From Archangium sp. (GTDB lineage Bacteria > Myxococcota > Myxococcia > Myxococcales > Myxococcaceae): 64,000 bases of DNA. The stretch covers positions 62,001 to 126,000 of the forward strand of contig JAUYRZ010000042.1 in NCBI GenBank assembly GCA_030695565.1, given 5' to 3'. Below, one piece after another: positions 27,902-37,632 of this stretch (position 1 is its first letter; each line of letters begins with the position of its first letter). The translations under genes were made by a program, and so were the position numbers. A model generated the notes under the pieces. It did no database searches. It had not been told where the DNA came from and saw nothing but the letters and a program-made list of their open reading frames with translations.

Positions 27902-30900
27902 TCAGTTCACCGTGACGTTCGCGTCGGCAGACACCGAGCCTTGCGTGGCGGAGATCTGCGCGCTGCCCGCCGCGATGCCGGTGACCAGGCCCTCACTGCC
28001 GCTCGCGTTGCTGACCTGCGCCACGCCCGGCGCCGAGCTGCTCCAGGTAGCCGTCGACGTGAGGTCCTGCGAAGAGCCATCGCTGAAGTAGCCGGTGGCG
28101 GTGAGCTGCGTGCTGCCCGCGACGTTGATCGTGACGGAAGATGACGAGAGGCTCATCGCCACCAGCACCGCGGGCGTGACGGCGTGCGAGGCGGCCCCGG
28201 TGACGCCCTGGTACGTCGCGCTCACCGTGACGTTGCCCGTGCCCACGGTCGAGAGCAGCCCGCGGCTGCCATCGGCGTTCGATACGATCGCCACCGAGGC
28301 GTCGTCGGTGGTCCACGTCGCGAGCCCGGTGATCACCTGGGTGGTGCCGTCGTTGTACGTGCCGATGGCGATGAACTGCCGGCTGTAGCCGAGCGCCGTG
28401 CCGCCGGAAGCCGGGGTGAGCGCGATGCTGGTGAGCGCGTTCTGAATGACGACCAGGTTCGCCGCGGCGCTGAAGCCACCGAACGAGGCGCTGATCGAGG
28501 TGACGCCGGTGCTCAACGTGGTGGCCAGGCCGTGGCTGCCATTCGCGTTCGAGATGGTGGCGACCGCCTGGTTCGACGAGCTCCACGCGACCTGGGTGGT
28601 GAGGTTCTGCGTGCTCGCGTCGGTGTACGTGCCGGTCGCGACGTACTGGCGCACCGAGCCGAGCGACGCGGTGCTGCCCGTCGGGCTGATGCCGAGTTGG
28701 CTGAGCTGCGCGGCGGTGACGGTGAACGGGGTGCTCCCGGTGATGCCCGAGAGCGTGGCCGAGACGGTGACCGCTCCGATGGCGGGCGTGCTGCCCAGGC
28801 CGCGGCTGCCGTTCGCGTTGGAGAGCGAGACCTTCGCCGGGTCTGAGCTGGCCCACGTCACGCTGCTGGTGAGCTCAGCGGTGCTGCCGTCGGAGAACAC
28901 GCCCATCGCGACGAACTGCTGCGTGAGGCCCTTGGGGCGCGAGACGTTCTGCGGGGTGACCTGCAGTTGCTGCAGCACCGCCGCGGTCACGACGAGGGTG
29001 ACCTGGCCACTGATGGCTCCGACGGTCGCGGTGATGATCACCGTGCCGGATCGAGAGGTGCTGATCACCCCCGCCGACACCGTGGCGATCGAGACATCGG
29101 AGCTGCTCCAGCTCGCGCTCGCGCTCAGGTTCTGCGTGCTGGAGTCGGAATAGAGCCCGGTGGCGGTGAGCGAGGTGCCCAGGCCCGCGGCCACGGAAGG
29201 CGAAGGCGGGGTGAGGGTGAGCTGCTGCAGCACCGCGGGCGTCACGGTGAGCTGCGTCGTTCCCGAGAACGAGCCCTGCGTGGCGGTGATCGTCGTGGCG
29301 CCCGGGTCGAGCGCCTGCACGAGGCCTTCGCTGCCGGCCCCGTTCGAGACCTGCGCGCGGGTGGCGTCGCTGCTCAGCCACATCACCTGCGCGGAGAGAT
29401 CGGCCGTGGAGCCGTCGGTGTACACGCCCGTCGCGACGAGCTGCAGCGTGAGGCCCCGCGGCACCGAAGGACTTCCCGGCGTGACGCCGATCGACACCAG
29501 CATCGCGGCGGTGACCGTGAGTGAAGAGGCGCCGCTGATGCTCCCCAGCGAGGCCGAGAGGGTGGTGGTGCCGAGGCCCATCGCGAGCGCGCGGCCGCGG
29601 CTGCCGTCGGTGTTCGAGATGCTGGCGATGGCGCCATCACCAGCGCTCCACGTCACCTGCGACGTGAGGTCGCGCGTGCTGCCGTCGCTGAAGGTACCGG
29701 TGGCGGCGAATTGCAAGGACAGCCCCTTGGCGATCGACGGCGTGACCGGGGTCACCGCGATGCTGGTCAACGACGCCGGCGTGACCGTCAAGGTGGCGCT
29801 CGCCAGGAAGCCCTGCAACGAGGCCGAGATGGTGGTGACGCCTTCGAGCAGCGCGGTGGCCTGGCCCCGGCTTCCGGCCGCGTTGGAGACCGTGGCGATG
29901 TTCGGCGCTGAACTGCTCCACGTGGCGGCTTCACTCACGGGCGTGGTGCTGCCATCGGAGAAGTGCCCAATCGCCACGAAGTTCTGCTGCAGACCTTTGG
30001 GGACGGACGAGGGGGAAGGCGCGAGCTCGATCGATTCGAGCAGCGCCGCGGAGACCACGAAGTTCACCTGGCCCGTGACGTTGAGCGCCTGCGCTGAGAT
30101 CAGCACCGACCCCTGGGTGCGCGCGCTCACCAGGCCGAGGCTGGAGACGGTGGCCTTCGAGGGATCCGCGCTCGACCAGCTGACGAAGTCCGTGAACGGT
30201 TGCGTGCTGCCATCAGAGAAGAGGCCGGTCGCCGCGAGGGGCCGCGTGAAGCCCGCGGCTGCGGTGGCCATGGAGGGGGTGACCTGAATGCTCACCAGGT
30301 TCGCGTTGGTGATGGTGAGCGGCGCGCTGCCCGCGACCCCCGCGCAGGTGGCGGTGATCACCACCACGCCCGGGGAGATCGCCGAGACCCGCCCGCGCGT
30401 GCCCGCCGCGTTGGAGACCGTGGCGATGGGCCCGCCGCTGGTCCAGGTGCAGCTCGAGGTGATGTCCTGCGTACCGCCGTCGCTCCACACGCCGGTGGCG
30501 ATCAGGGTGATGCGCGTCTCCTTCGCGATGCGCGGTTGCGGCGGAGAGATCTGCACCTCGGCCAACGTGGCGGCCGTCACCACCGCGGTCGTGCTGCCGG
30601 TGGTGTCGCCGAACGCCGCGCTCACCACCGCGGAGCCCTGGCTCGACGCGGTGGCCAGACCCGCGAGCCCCGCCGCGTTCGATACGCTGAGCACGGCAGA
30701 GACGGAGCTGCTCCAGGTGACCTGTGTGCTGAGGTTCTGTGCGGAGCCATCGCTGTACCGGCCGGTGGCGACGAAACGTTGGGTCGCGCCGAGCGGAATC
30801 GAGGGCGAGGTCGGCGTCACCTCGATGGTCATCAACGTCGCAGGAGAAACGGTGACCAGGCTCGAGGCGCTCTGAGCACCGAGCTGCGCCTGCACCGTCG

Positions 30901-33301
30901 CGCTGCCGGTGGTGAGCGCGGTGAGCGCGCCGTGACTTCCCGGAGCGCTGGAGACCGCCACGATCGCGGCGTCCGTGCTGGTCCAGGTGGCCTGCGTGGT
31001 GACGTCGGCGTTGGTGCCGTCGCTCCAGGTCGCTTCGACGGAGAGCTGGCCGAGGGTGCCGCGCGCCAGGGTGAGGGCCGCGGGGTTGATCGAGAGCCCG
31101 ATCAGCTGCGCGGGCGTGATGGTGACGTTGGCCTGCGCCGTGAGGCCCATCGCGCTGGCGACCAGCCTGGTGGTGCCTGCCGAGCGGCCGGTGACGCGCG
31201 CGAACTGAGGCTCGAGCGCGACGGTGGCGATGGTGGAAGACAGCGTGCTGAAGGTGGTCTGCGCGGTGACGTCTTGCGAGGTGCCATCGCTGTAGGTGGC
31301 GACGGCGTTGAAGCCGCGGGTGAGGCCGACCGCGATGGTCGCGCTCGAGGGGCTCAGCTCGAGCGCGGTGGGCGCCGCGTCGGTGACCACCACCGAGCCG
31401 GTGCCGGTGATGGCCGCGAGTTGAGCGGTGAGTTGAGTGGTGCCCAGAGAGAGCGCGCGCACCTCCCCCTCGGTGCCCGGTGCGTTGGAGACCGAGGCGA
31501 CCGAAGGCGCGCTGCTCGACCAGGTCACCTGGGTGGTGAGGTCGGCGGTGGTGCCGTCGGAGAACCGGCCGGTCGCCCCGAAACGAACGCTGACGCCGAG
31601 TGGAATTCGGGTGGAGAGCGGGCTCAGGTCGATCGCGGTGAGCACTGCCGCGCTGACGGTGACCTGCGTGCTGCCCGACTTGCCACCCACGCTGGCGCGC
31701 ACGTCGGCGCTGCCTTGAGACAGCGCGTTCACTTCACCGCGGTTGGCGCCCTGGCTGGACACGGCCACGCGCGAAGCGTCGCTGCTCGTCCACGTGGCCT
31801 GCGCGGTGAGGTCCTGCGTGGTGCCGTCGGTGAAGAGGCCGGTGGCGGTGAAGGCGCGCGTGGTGCCGCGAGGCAGGGTGGGCGCGATCGGCGTCACCTG
31901 CACCGAGGCCAATGCCGCTGCTGAGATGGTCAGGCTGGTGCGCGCGATCACGCCCGCGAAGGTGGCGTTCACTTCGGTCACGCCTTCGTGGGTCGCGGTG
32001 ATGCGGCCTTCCGTACCGCTCGCGTTGGAGCTGGTGGCGAGCGACGTGTCGGCCACCCGCCACACCACCAGGCGCGTCAGATCCTGCTGCGTGGCGTCGC
32101 TGAAGGTGGCGATGGCGGTGACGTCGAGCGTCAGTCCACGCGCGACCACGGCGGGGCTGGGGCGCAGCTCGAGGGTGGTGAGGGTGGCGGTGGTGATCTG
32201 CAGCTCCCGGCTGACGCGAATGGAGCCCAGGCTCACGGCGAGCTGCGCGCGGCCGACACCCAACGCGTTCACCAGGCCCGCTGTCACGGAGAACACCGCC
32301 GGGTTGCTCGAGGTCCAGCTCACCTGGCTGCTCAAGTCGGCGGTGGTGCCGTCGGAGAACGTGCCGGTGGCGGTGAAACGTTGGCTGGTGCCGTTGGCCA
32401 GCGTCGTCGACGCGGGGCCCAGCTCGAGCGTGAGCAGGCGCGCCACGGTGACGGTGCCTTCGCTGCCGCCGCTCTTTCCGGCGATGGAGGCGGTGATGCG
32501 CGCGGTGCCCTGGGCGCGGGCAGCGACCAGGCCCTGCTCACCGGGGAGCTCGGACACGAAGGCGATCTGCGACGCACTGGAGCGCCAGGCCGCCTGGGTG
32601 GTGATGTCCAGCGAGCTGCCATCGCTCAACAACGCGGTGGCGGTGAGCTGGGCGGTGATGCCGATGGGCAGGGTGAAGGTGGCGGGCTGCACGTCGATCG
32701 ACTCCACCCGGGCGTTGGTGACGTCGACGGGCGCGGTGACCACCAGGCCCTGCACCGAGGCCGAGATGGTGAGCGCCCCGGGCACGCGGCCGATCACCGC
32801 TGCGTTCTCCACGCTCGCGAGGTTCGGGCTCGAGCTGCTCCAGATCGCCTCGGCCGTGACGTCTTGTTTGCTGCCGTCGCTGCGAATGGCCGTCACCTTC
32901 AAAGGCACGCTCAGGCCGACCGGCAAGACGGGGTGTGGCGGATCGAGCTGCAGCTCGCGGAGCGCGGCGTCGATCACCACCAGCGAGCGGGTGACGTTCT
33001 TTCCTCCGAAGCGGGCGCGCACCACGGTCTGGCCAGAAGCGAGGCCGGTGACGAGGCCCTTGTCCTCTTCAGACGCCGAGCCCACGAAGGTGTCGTCGAC
33101 CGACCAGAGCGCCTCGGCGGTGACGTCGCGCACCTGGCCGTCGGTGAAGAGGGCGGTGGCCACGAACTGCACGGTCTCTCCCCGGGGAAGCCGGGCGAGA
33201 TCGGGCGAGAGGGCCAACGAGCTGAGCTCGACGGGGGGCTTGGGGCAGCCGGTCAACGCCAGCAGCGCCACGGCACTCAGCAGAGAGATCGGGTTCTTCA
33301 T
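27902..33301 (-). CDS. Giant lipoprotein with 20 bacterial Ig-like (Big_2) repeats
   Basis: 1799 residues. The signal peptide ends in a clear lipobox (LLALTGC), so the mature protein is lipid-anchored. The whole remainder is 20 tandem domains of about 85-90 residues. Each opens with (L/I)xxxPxxxxxxxG and contains a (A/V)xGxF(S/T)DG(S/T)xxD(L/V)(T/S) core, then WSSS ... IATVSN and VTAxxxG. This is the Big_2 (invasin/intimin-type) pattern. The repeats differ enough that no recent duplication is evident, except paired runs such as TADLS/TQDLT. An adhesive or spacer rod on the outer surface is likely. Start context GTTTCACCCATGAA is shared with the lipoprotein gene at 41028. Confidence 0.93.
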   Translation of the reverse strand: MKNPISLLSAVALLALTGCPKPPVELSSLALSPDLARLPRGETVQFVATALFTDGQVRDVTAEALWSVDDTFVGSASEEDKGLVTGLASGQTVVRARFGGKNVTRSLVVIDAALRELQLDPPHPVLPVGLSVPLKVTAIRSDGSKQDVTAEAIWSSSSPNLASVENAAVIGRVPGALTISASVQGLVVTAPVDVTNARVESIDVQPATFTLPIGITAQLTATALLSDGSSLDITTQAAWRSSASQIAFVSELPGEQGLVAARAQGTARITASIAGKSGGSEGTVTVARLLTLELGPASTTLANGTSQRFTATGTFSDGTTADLSSQVSWTSSNPAVFSVTAGLVNALGVGRAQLAVSLGSIRVSRELQITTATLTTLELRPSPAVVARGLTLDVTAIATFSDATQQDLTRLVVWRVADTSLATSSNASGTEGRITATHEGVTEVNATFAGVIARTSLTISAAALASVQVTPIAPTLPRGTTRAFTATGLFTDGTTQDLTAQATWTSSDASRVAVSSQGANRGEVNALSQGSADVRASVGGKSGSTQVTVSAAVLTAIDLSPLSTRIPLGVSVRFGATGRFSDGTTADLTTQVTWSSSAPSVASVSNAPGTEGEVRALSLGTTQLTAQLAAITGTGSVVVTDAAPTALELSPSSATIAVGLTRGFNAVATYSDGTSQDVTAQTTFSTLSSTIATVALEPQFARVTGRSAGTTRLVASAMGLTAQANVTITPAQLIGLSINPAALTLARGTLGQLSVEATWSDGTNADVTTQATWTSTDAAIVAVSSAPGSHGALTALTTGSATVQAQLGAQSASSLVTVSPATLMTIEVTPTSPSIPLGATQRFVATGRYSDGSAQNLSTQVTWSSSVSAVLSVSNAAGLAGLATASSQGSAVVSAAFGDTTGSTTAVVTAATLAEVQISPPQPRIAKETRITLIATGVWSDGGTQDITSSCTWTSGGPIATVSNAAGTRGRVSAISPGVVVITATCAGVAGSAPLTITNANLVSIQVTPSMATAAAGFTRPLAATGLFSDGSTQPFTDFVSWSSADPSKATVSSLGLVSARTQGSVLISAQALNVTGQVNFVVSAALLESIELAPSPSSVPKGLQQNFVAIGHFSDGSTTPVSEAATWSSSAPNIATVSNAAGSRGQATALLEGVTTISASLQGFLASATLTVTPASLTSIAVTPVTPSIAKGLSLQFAATGTFSDGSTRDLTSQVTWSAGDGAIASISNTDGSRGRALAMGLGTTTLSASLGSISGASSLTVTAAMLVSIGVTPGSPSVPRGLTLQLVATGVYTDGSTADLSAQVMWLSSDATRAQVSNGAGSEGLVQALDPGATTITATQGSFSGTTQLTVTPAVLQQLTLTPPSPSVAAGLGTSLTATGLYSDSSTQNLSASASWSSSDVSIATVSAGVISTSRSGTVIITATVGAISGQVTLVVTAAVLQQLQVTPQNVSRPKGLTQQFVAMGVFSDGSTAELTSSVTWASSDPAKVSLSNANGSRGLGSTPAIGAVTVSATLSGITGSTPFTVTAAQLSQLGISPTGSTASLGSVRQYVATGTYTDASTQNLTTQVAWSSSNQAVATISNANGSHGLATTLSTGVTSISASFGGFSAAANLVVIQNALTSIALTPASGGTALGYSRQFIAIGTYNDGTTQVITGLATWTTDDASVAIVSNADGSRGLLSTVGTGNVTVSATYQGVTGAASHAVTPAVLVAMSLSSSSVTINVAGSTQLTATGYFSDGSSQDLTSTATWSSSAPGVAQVSNASGSEGLVTGIAAGSAQISATQGSVSADANVTVN

Positions 33302-33545
33302 GGGTGAAACTCCCGTTCGGGCACACCAGTCGCCCGGGTCGCACCCGTTTCACCCGCCGCGCCAGCCCGGGACTGCGTAGTTGCGACCGGTTGCAGGGGG
33401 CGGCCCTGGGTCAAACTGTGGGGAGGGGGTATGTCTCCAGTGGAGACTCTTTGCTTTTCGAGGCCGATTTGACGGCCTTTCCGCGAACGCTGGGCTAAGA
33501 ATCCGCGCCGTCGTCGGCAGTTTCCTCACACCTCTGGAGTTCCCT
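33302..33545. other. Divergent intergenic region with small palindrome
   Basis: 244 bases between the Ig-repeat lipoprotein (minus) and fadN (plus). It holds a perfect palindrome GTCTCC AGT GGAGAC (33433-33447), a possible operator or short hairpin, and a CTGGAG ribosome-binding site just before the fadN TTG. The frame open through this region (from 33381) is not considered coding. Confidence 0.5.
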
Positions 33546-35936
33546 TTGAGCTTCCGCATCCGCAAGGCCGCCGTTCTCGGCGCCGGAGTGATGGGCAGCG
33601 GCATCGCTGCACACCTCGCGAACGCTGGCATCCCCGTCATCCTCCTCGACATCGTCCCGCCCAACCCCGCGCCCGGTGAGAAGACCGACGGCAAGGCGTT
33701 CCGGAACAAGTTCGCGATCAGCGCGCTTCAGAACCTGCGCAAGCAGAAACCCGCGCCGTTGATGACGGAGCGTGCGCTCTCGCTCATCGAGATCGGCAAC
33801 TTCGACGACGACCTGAAGCGTGTCGGCGAGTGCGACTGGGTCGTGGAGGTGATCAAAGAAGACATCAAGCTCAAGAACGGCCTGTTCGCCAAGCTCGAGC
33901 CGCTGGTGAGCAAGACCTGCATCGTCAGCTCGAACACCTCGGGCATGAGCATCGCGGGCATGCTCGATGGCCGCAGCGACGACTTCAAGAGCCGCTTCCT
34001 GGTGACGCACTTCTTCAACCCCGTGCGCTACATGAAGCTGCTCGAGCTGGTGCCTGGCACGCAGACGAACCCTGCTGTCATGCAGGCCGTCGCCGAGTTC
34101 GGCGAGCGCACCCTGGGCAAGGGCATCGTCTACGGCAAGGACACCACCAACTTCATCGCCAACCGCATCGGCACGTACGGAATGATGCGCACCATCCAGC
34201 TGATGGAGCAGCACGGCGTCACCATCGAAGAGGTCGACAAGATCTTCGGGCCGGCGATGGGCCGCCCCAAGTCGGCCGTCTTCCGCACCGCCGACATCGT
34301 CGGCCTCGACACGTTCCTGCACGTGACGAAGAATTGTTACGACTCGCTTCCCGCCGACCCCTCGCGCGAGACCTTCAAGGCGCCCGTCTGGCTCGAGAAG
34401 ATGGTCGAGAAGAAGATGCTCGGCGACAAGACGGGCAGCGGTTTCTACAAGAAGAACAAAGGCGACGGCGGCAAGGAGATCCTCGTCCTCGACCTGAAGA
34501 CCTTCGAGTACCGCGCGCAGAACAAGGTGCGCTTCGATTCACTGGGCGCTGCCCGTGAAGTGGAAGAGCTGGGCGAGAAGATCCGCGTGGTGATGGGCGG
34601 CGAAGACAAGGCCGCCAAGTTCGCCGAGCAGGTGACCCTCGACACGCTGGCCTACGCGGCGCGCCTGATGGGCGAGATCGCCGACGACGTGGTGAACATG
34701 GATCGCGCGATGCGTTGGGGCTTCGCGTGGGACATGGGCCCCTTCGAGACCTGGGATGCGTACGGGGTGGAGAAGGGCGTCAAGCGCATGAAGGAGCTGG
34801 GCATTCCGGTCGCCCCCTGGGTCGAGGCGATGCTCGCTTCGGGCCGCACCTCTTTCTATGGGGCCGAGCGCCAGTTCGACACGTTCTGGAACGTGACCAG
34901 CAAGTCGAGCCGCTACGTGCCGCAGGTCGAGCGCCAGATCACCGTCGAGGGCCTGCGCCGCGCCGGCAAGCTCATCAAGGGCAACGACTCCGCGTCGCTG
35001 CTCGACATGGGCGATGGCATCGCGCTGCTCGCCTTCCACTCCAAGATGAACAGCATCGACACCGCCATCACCGAGCTGATGCACGAGTCGGCTGACTGGG
35101 CAGAGCGCAACGCGCGCGGCCTGGTCATCGGCAACGACGGCAGCAACTTCTCGGCAGGCGCCAACATCGCCATGCTGCTGTGGGCCGCCAAAGAAGGTCA
35201 GTGGGCCGACATCAAGAAGCTGGTCGGTGACTTCCAGGCCGCCAACCAGCGCATGCGTTACTCGAGCATCCCGGTGGTGACGGCTCCCTTCCAGCTCGCG
35301 CTGGGTGGTGGTTGTGAAGCGACCATGGGCGGCAACACCCAGGTGGCCGCGGCCGAGACGTACATCGGCCTCGTGGAGTTCGGCGTCGGCCTGATTCCGG
35401 GCGGCGGCGGCAACTTGCAGCTGCTGCGCAACCTCTCGGGCATCTACGCGGGGAACAAGGAGATCGACTCCTTCAACTTCGTGAAGAAGGCCTTCCTCAC
35501 CATCGGGCTCGCGAAGGTCGCGACCTCGGCGGAAGAGGGCAAGGAGTCGGGGTTCCTCGCGCCCGACGCGTACATCTCGATGAACCGCGATCACCTGCTC
35601 GCCGACGCCAAGGCGCGCGCGTTGGGCATGGCCGAAGCGGGCTTCCGCGCGCCGCGCCAGAGCACGTTCTTCCTGCCCGGTCGTTCGGGCGCGGCGACCA
35701 TCGACATGCAGCTCTACGACATGGTGAATAACCACCAGATCAGTGACCACGATCGGCTCATCGGAAAGAAGCTGGGCAGCGTGCTGACGGGCGGAGACAC
35801 CTCGCCCACGAACGCGGTGACCGAGCAGCAGCTGCTCGATCTCGAGCTCGAGGCGTTCGTGTCGTTGTGCGGTGAAGCGAAGACCCAGGATCGGCTCCAG
35901 TTCATGCTCGAAAAGGGCAAGCCGCTCCGCAACTGA
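33546..35936 (+). CDS. fadN: 3-hydroxyacyl-CoA dehydrogenase / enoyl-CoA hydratase (FadN-type)
   Basis: 796 residues from TTG 33546, chosen because CTGGAG lies at the right spacing and the protein then begins just before the NAD-binding motif ([12 protein letters not shown]). The order is FadN-like: hydroxyacyl-CoA dehydrogenase domains first ([18 protein letters not shown] with the catalytic His; [10 protein letters not shown]), then a crotonase domain from about residue 490 ([37 protein letters not shown]). This is the reverse order to FadB/FadJ. Catalyses hydration and oxidation in beta-oxidation. 21 bases before the thiolase gene. Confidence 0.93.
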   Translation: MSFRIRKAAVLGAGVMGSGIAAHLANAGIPVILLDIVPPNPAPGEKTDGKAFRNKFAISALQNLRKQKPAPLMTERALSLIEIGNFDDDLKRVGECDWVVEVIKEDIKLKNGLFAKLEPLVSKTCIVSSNTSGMSIAGMLDGRSDDFKSRFLVTHFFNPVRYMKLLELVPGTQTNPAVMQAVAEFGERTLGKGIVYGKDTTNFIANRIGTYGMMRTIQLMEQHGVTIEEVDKIFGPAMGRPKSAVFRTADIVGLDTFLHVTKNCYDSLPADPSRETFKAPVWLEKMVEKKMLGDKTGSGFYKKNKGDGGKEILVLDLKTFEYRAQNKVRFDSLGAAREVEELGEKIRVVMGGEDKAAKFAEQVTLDTLAYAARLMGEIADDVVNMDRAMRWGFAWDMGPFETWDAYGVEKGVKRMKELGIPVAPWVEAMLASGRTSFYGAERQFDTFWNVTSKSSRYVPQVERQITVEGLRRAGKLIKGNDSASLLDMGDGIALLAFHSKMNSIDTAITELMHESADWAERNARGLVIGNDGSNFSAGANIAMLLWAAKEGQWADIKKLVGDFQAANQRMRYSSIPVVTAPFQLALGGGCEATMGGNTQVAAAETYIGLVEFGVGLIPGGGGNLQLLRNLSGIYAGNKEIDSFNFVKKAFLTIGLAKVATSAEEGKESGFLAPDAYISMNRDHLLADAKARALGMAEAGFRAPRQSTFFLPGRSGAATIDMQLYDMVNNHQISDHDRLIGKKLGSVLTGGDTSPTNAVTEQQLLDLELEAFVSLCGEAKTQDRLQFMLEKGKPLRN

Positions 35937-35956
35937 AGAAGAAAGGGACCATCACA

Positions 35957-37126
35957 ATGACCAACAGAATCGTCATCGCCAGCAGCGCCCGCACGCCCAT
36001 GACCCGCGCTCACAAGGGCGAGCTCAAAGACACCCGCCCTGACACCATGGCGGCGCACGTGATCAAGGCCGCGGTCGACCGCGTGCCGGGCCTCAAGATG
36101 GAAGACATCGAAGACGTGGTGCTCGGTTGCGCCATGCCGGAAGGGGAGCAGGGCATGAACGTGGCGCGCATCGCGGCGCTGCTGGCCGGGCTGCCTGACA
36201 CCGTGTCTGCCATGACCGTCAACCGCTTCTGCTCCTCGGGCCTGCAGAGCATCGCCATGGTCGCGCAGGCGATCCAGGCGGGGCAGTACGAGGTCGGCGT
36301 CGCCGGCGGCACGGAGACCATGACCATGGTGCCCATGGGCGGCAACAAGGTCTCTGCCAACCCCGAGCTGATGGAGAAGTACCCCCAGGTGTACGTCACC
36401 ATGGGCGCCACGGCCGAGAAGGTGGCCGCGCAGTTCAAGGTGACGCGCGAGGAGCAGGACGCGTTCGCCGCCAACTCGCAGAAGAAGGCGACCGAAGCGC
36501 GCGAGAAGGGCACGTTCAAAGACGAGATCGCGCCCATCACCGTCACCCTGTTCGACGAGTCGGGCAAGTCTCGCCAGGTGCTCGTCTCTGACGACACCAT
36601 CATCCGCGCCGAGACGACGCTCGAGGGCCTGCAGAAGCTGAAGCCCGCCTTCGACATGAAGGGCACCGTCACCGCGGGTAACGCGTCTCCGTTGACCGAC
36701 GGAGCGGCCGCCACGGTGGTGATGTCGGAGAAGAAGGCCAAAGAGCTGGGCGTCAAGCCGCTGGGCTACTTCATCGACTTCGCGGTGGCCGGCGTGCCGC
36801 CCGACATCATGGGCATCGGGCCCGTGCCCGCCGTCCGTAAACTGCTCGCCAAGAACAAGCTCACCGTCAAGGACATCGACGTCTTCGAGGTGAACGAGGC
36901 CTTCGCGGCGCAGTCGGTGTACTGCCTGCGTGAGCTGGGCATTCCGCCTGAGAAGGCGAACCCGAACGGCGGCGCGATCGCCATGGGGCACCCGCTGGGC
37001 GTCTCCGGCACCCGCATGACCGGCACCCTGCTGCGCGAGCTGAAGCGCCGTGGTGGCAAGTACGGCGTCGTCACCATGTGCATCGGTGGCGGCATGGGCG
37101 CGGCTGCGCTCTTCGAAGTGGCCTGA
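35957..37126 (+). CDS. fadA: Acetyl-CoA C-acyltransferase (3-ketoacyl-CoA thiolase)
   Basis: 389 residues. Thiolase signatures: nucleophile Cys in [13 protein letters not shown] (about 90), [17 protein letters not shown] with catalytic His, and the second Cys in CIGGGMGAA near the C-terminus. ATG 35957 preceded by AGAAAGGGACC. It performs the last step of beta-oxidation with the adjacent FadN, in the same order as the Bacillus fadN-fadA pair. An acyl-CoA dehydrogenase for the same pathway lies at 52526-54277. Confidence 0.95.
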   Translation: MTNRIVIASSARTPMTRAHKGELKDTRPDTMAAHVIKAAVDRVPGLKMEDIEDVVLGCAMPEGEQGMNVARIAALLAGLPDTVSAMTVNRFCSSGLQSIAMVAQAIQAGQYEVGVAGGTETMTMVPMGGNKVSANPELMEKYPQVYVTMGATAEKVAAQFKVTREEQDAFAANSQKKATEAREKGTFKDEIAPITVTLFDESGKSRQVLVSDDTIIRAETTLEGLQKLKPAFDMKGTVTAGNASPLTDGAAATVVMSEKKAKELGVKPLGYFIDFAVAGVPPDIMGIGPVPAVRKLLAKNKLTVKDIDVFEVNEAFAAQSVYCLRELGIPPEKANPNGGAIAMGHPLGVSGTRMTGTLLRELKRRGGKYGVVTMCIGGGMGAAALFEVA

Positions 37127-37156
37127 ACGTCAGGGGACATCCCCTGTTGAGCCTTT

Positions 37157-37187
37157 GACCCGCGAGACGGCTACAGTCTCGCGGGTC
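37157..37187 (+). promoter_or_regulatory. 12-bp perfect inverted repeat abutting a start codon
   Basis: GACCCGCGAGAC (37157-37168), loop GGCTACA, GTCTCGCGGGTC (37176-37187); the ATG follows immediately. No T-run follows and no Shine-Dalgarno sequence fits between, so it may be the fadA terminator, an operator, or an RNA hairpin that controls translation. A weak TTGAGC-N19-TACAGT pair overlaps it. Confidence 0.65.
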
Positions 37188-37631
37188 ATGTTCTTTCTGC
37201 TCGGCCTCGCCGTTCTCACCCTGATCGTCATGGTCGGGGTCATCGTCGTTCTCGCAGGGAAGCGGAACGTCGAGGTGATGACGTTGAAGCCGCCGTCGCC
37301 TGGTCAGCCGGTGCTCGGCGCCGACGCGTCGCCTGAGCAATTGCTCCGGGCGGGCCGGAAGATCGAAGCCATCAAGCGCTACAGGGAGCTGACGGGCGTC
37401 GGCCTGAAGGAAGCGAAGGACGCAATCGAGGCGCTGGAGAGCGGCCGCTCGGCGACGTTGCCGCCCAAGAGCTCGTTGCTGCGCCAGGTGAATGATTCGG
37501 AGATCGAAGCGCAGATCCGCTCGGGGCATCTGATCGACGCGATCAAGCTGTACAGGGAGAAGACCGGCGTGGGCCTGAAGGAAGCGAAAGACGCCGTCGA
37601 AGCGTGGCGCGATCGAATCAGGGCGAGCTGA
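37188..37631 (+). CDS. Membrane-anchored protein with two L7/L12-like motifs
   Basis: 147 residues from the ATG at 37188; a longer in-frame extension into fadA is rejected. One N-terminal membrane helix (2-24, FFLLGLAVLTLIVMVGVIVV). Residues 58-84 (KIEAIKRYRELTGVGLKEAK) and 114-141 (LIDAIKLYREKTGVGLKEAK) both match the helical heart of the ribosomal L7/L12 C-terminal domain, which in E. coli reads [20 protein letters not shown]. There that face binds translation GTPases. The spacer 90-110 is polar. ATG directly follows a hairpin. Function unknown; it may tether a factor at the membrane. Confidence 0.8.
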   Translation: MFFLLGLAVLTLIVMVGVIVVLAGKRNVEVMTLKPPSPGQPVLGADASPEQLLRAGRKIEAIKRYRELTGVGLKEAKDAIEALESGRSATLPPKSSLLRQVNDSEIEAQIRSGHLIDAIKLYREKTGVGLKEAKDAVEAWRDRIRAS

Positions 37632-37632
37632 A

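Noticed and set aside
27902-33301. CRISPR-like array
   Set aside because: The periodicity (about 265 bases) is that of coding Ig domains and the repeats diverge in sequence; there are no short identical repeats or cas genes.
31743-33380. Long plus-strand frames across the Ig-repeat gene
   Set aside because: They only mirror the repeat periodicity of the minus-strand lipoprotein; no signal peptide or motif.
33468-33501. TTGACG ... TAAGAA as a fadN promoter
   Set aside because: The spacing of about 21 bases is too long for a standard sigma-70 promoter.
33381-33545. N-terminal extension of FadN
   Set aside because: The sequence is not protein-like, and the TTG at 33546 has a good ribosome-binding site and starts just before the NAD-binding motif.
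37050-37187. N-terminal extension of the L7/L12-like protein into fadA
   Set aside because: It overlaps the thiolase C-terminus and reads through the hairpin; ATG 37188 begins a clean membrane helix.
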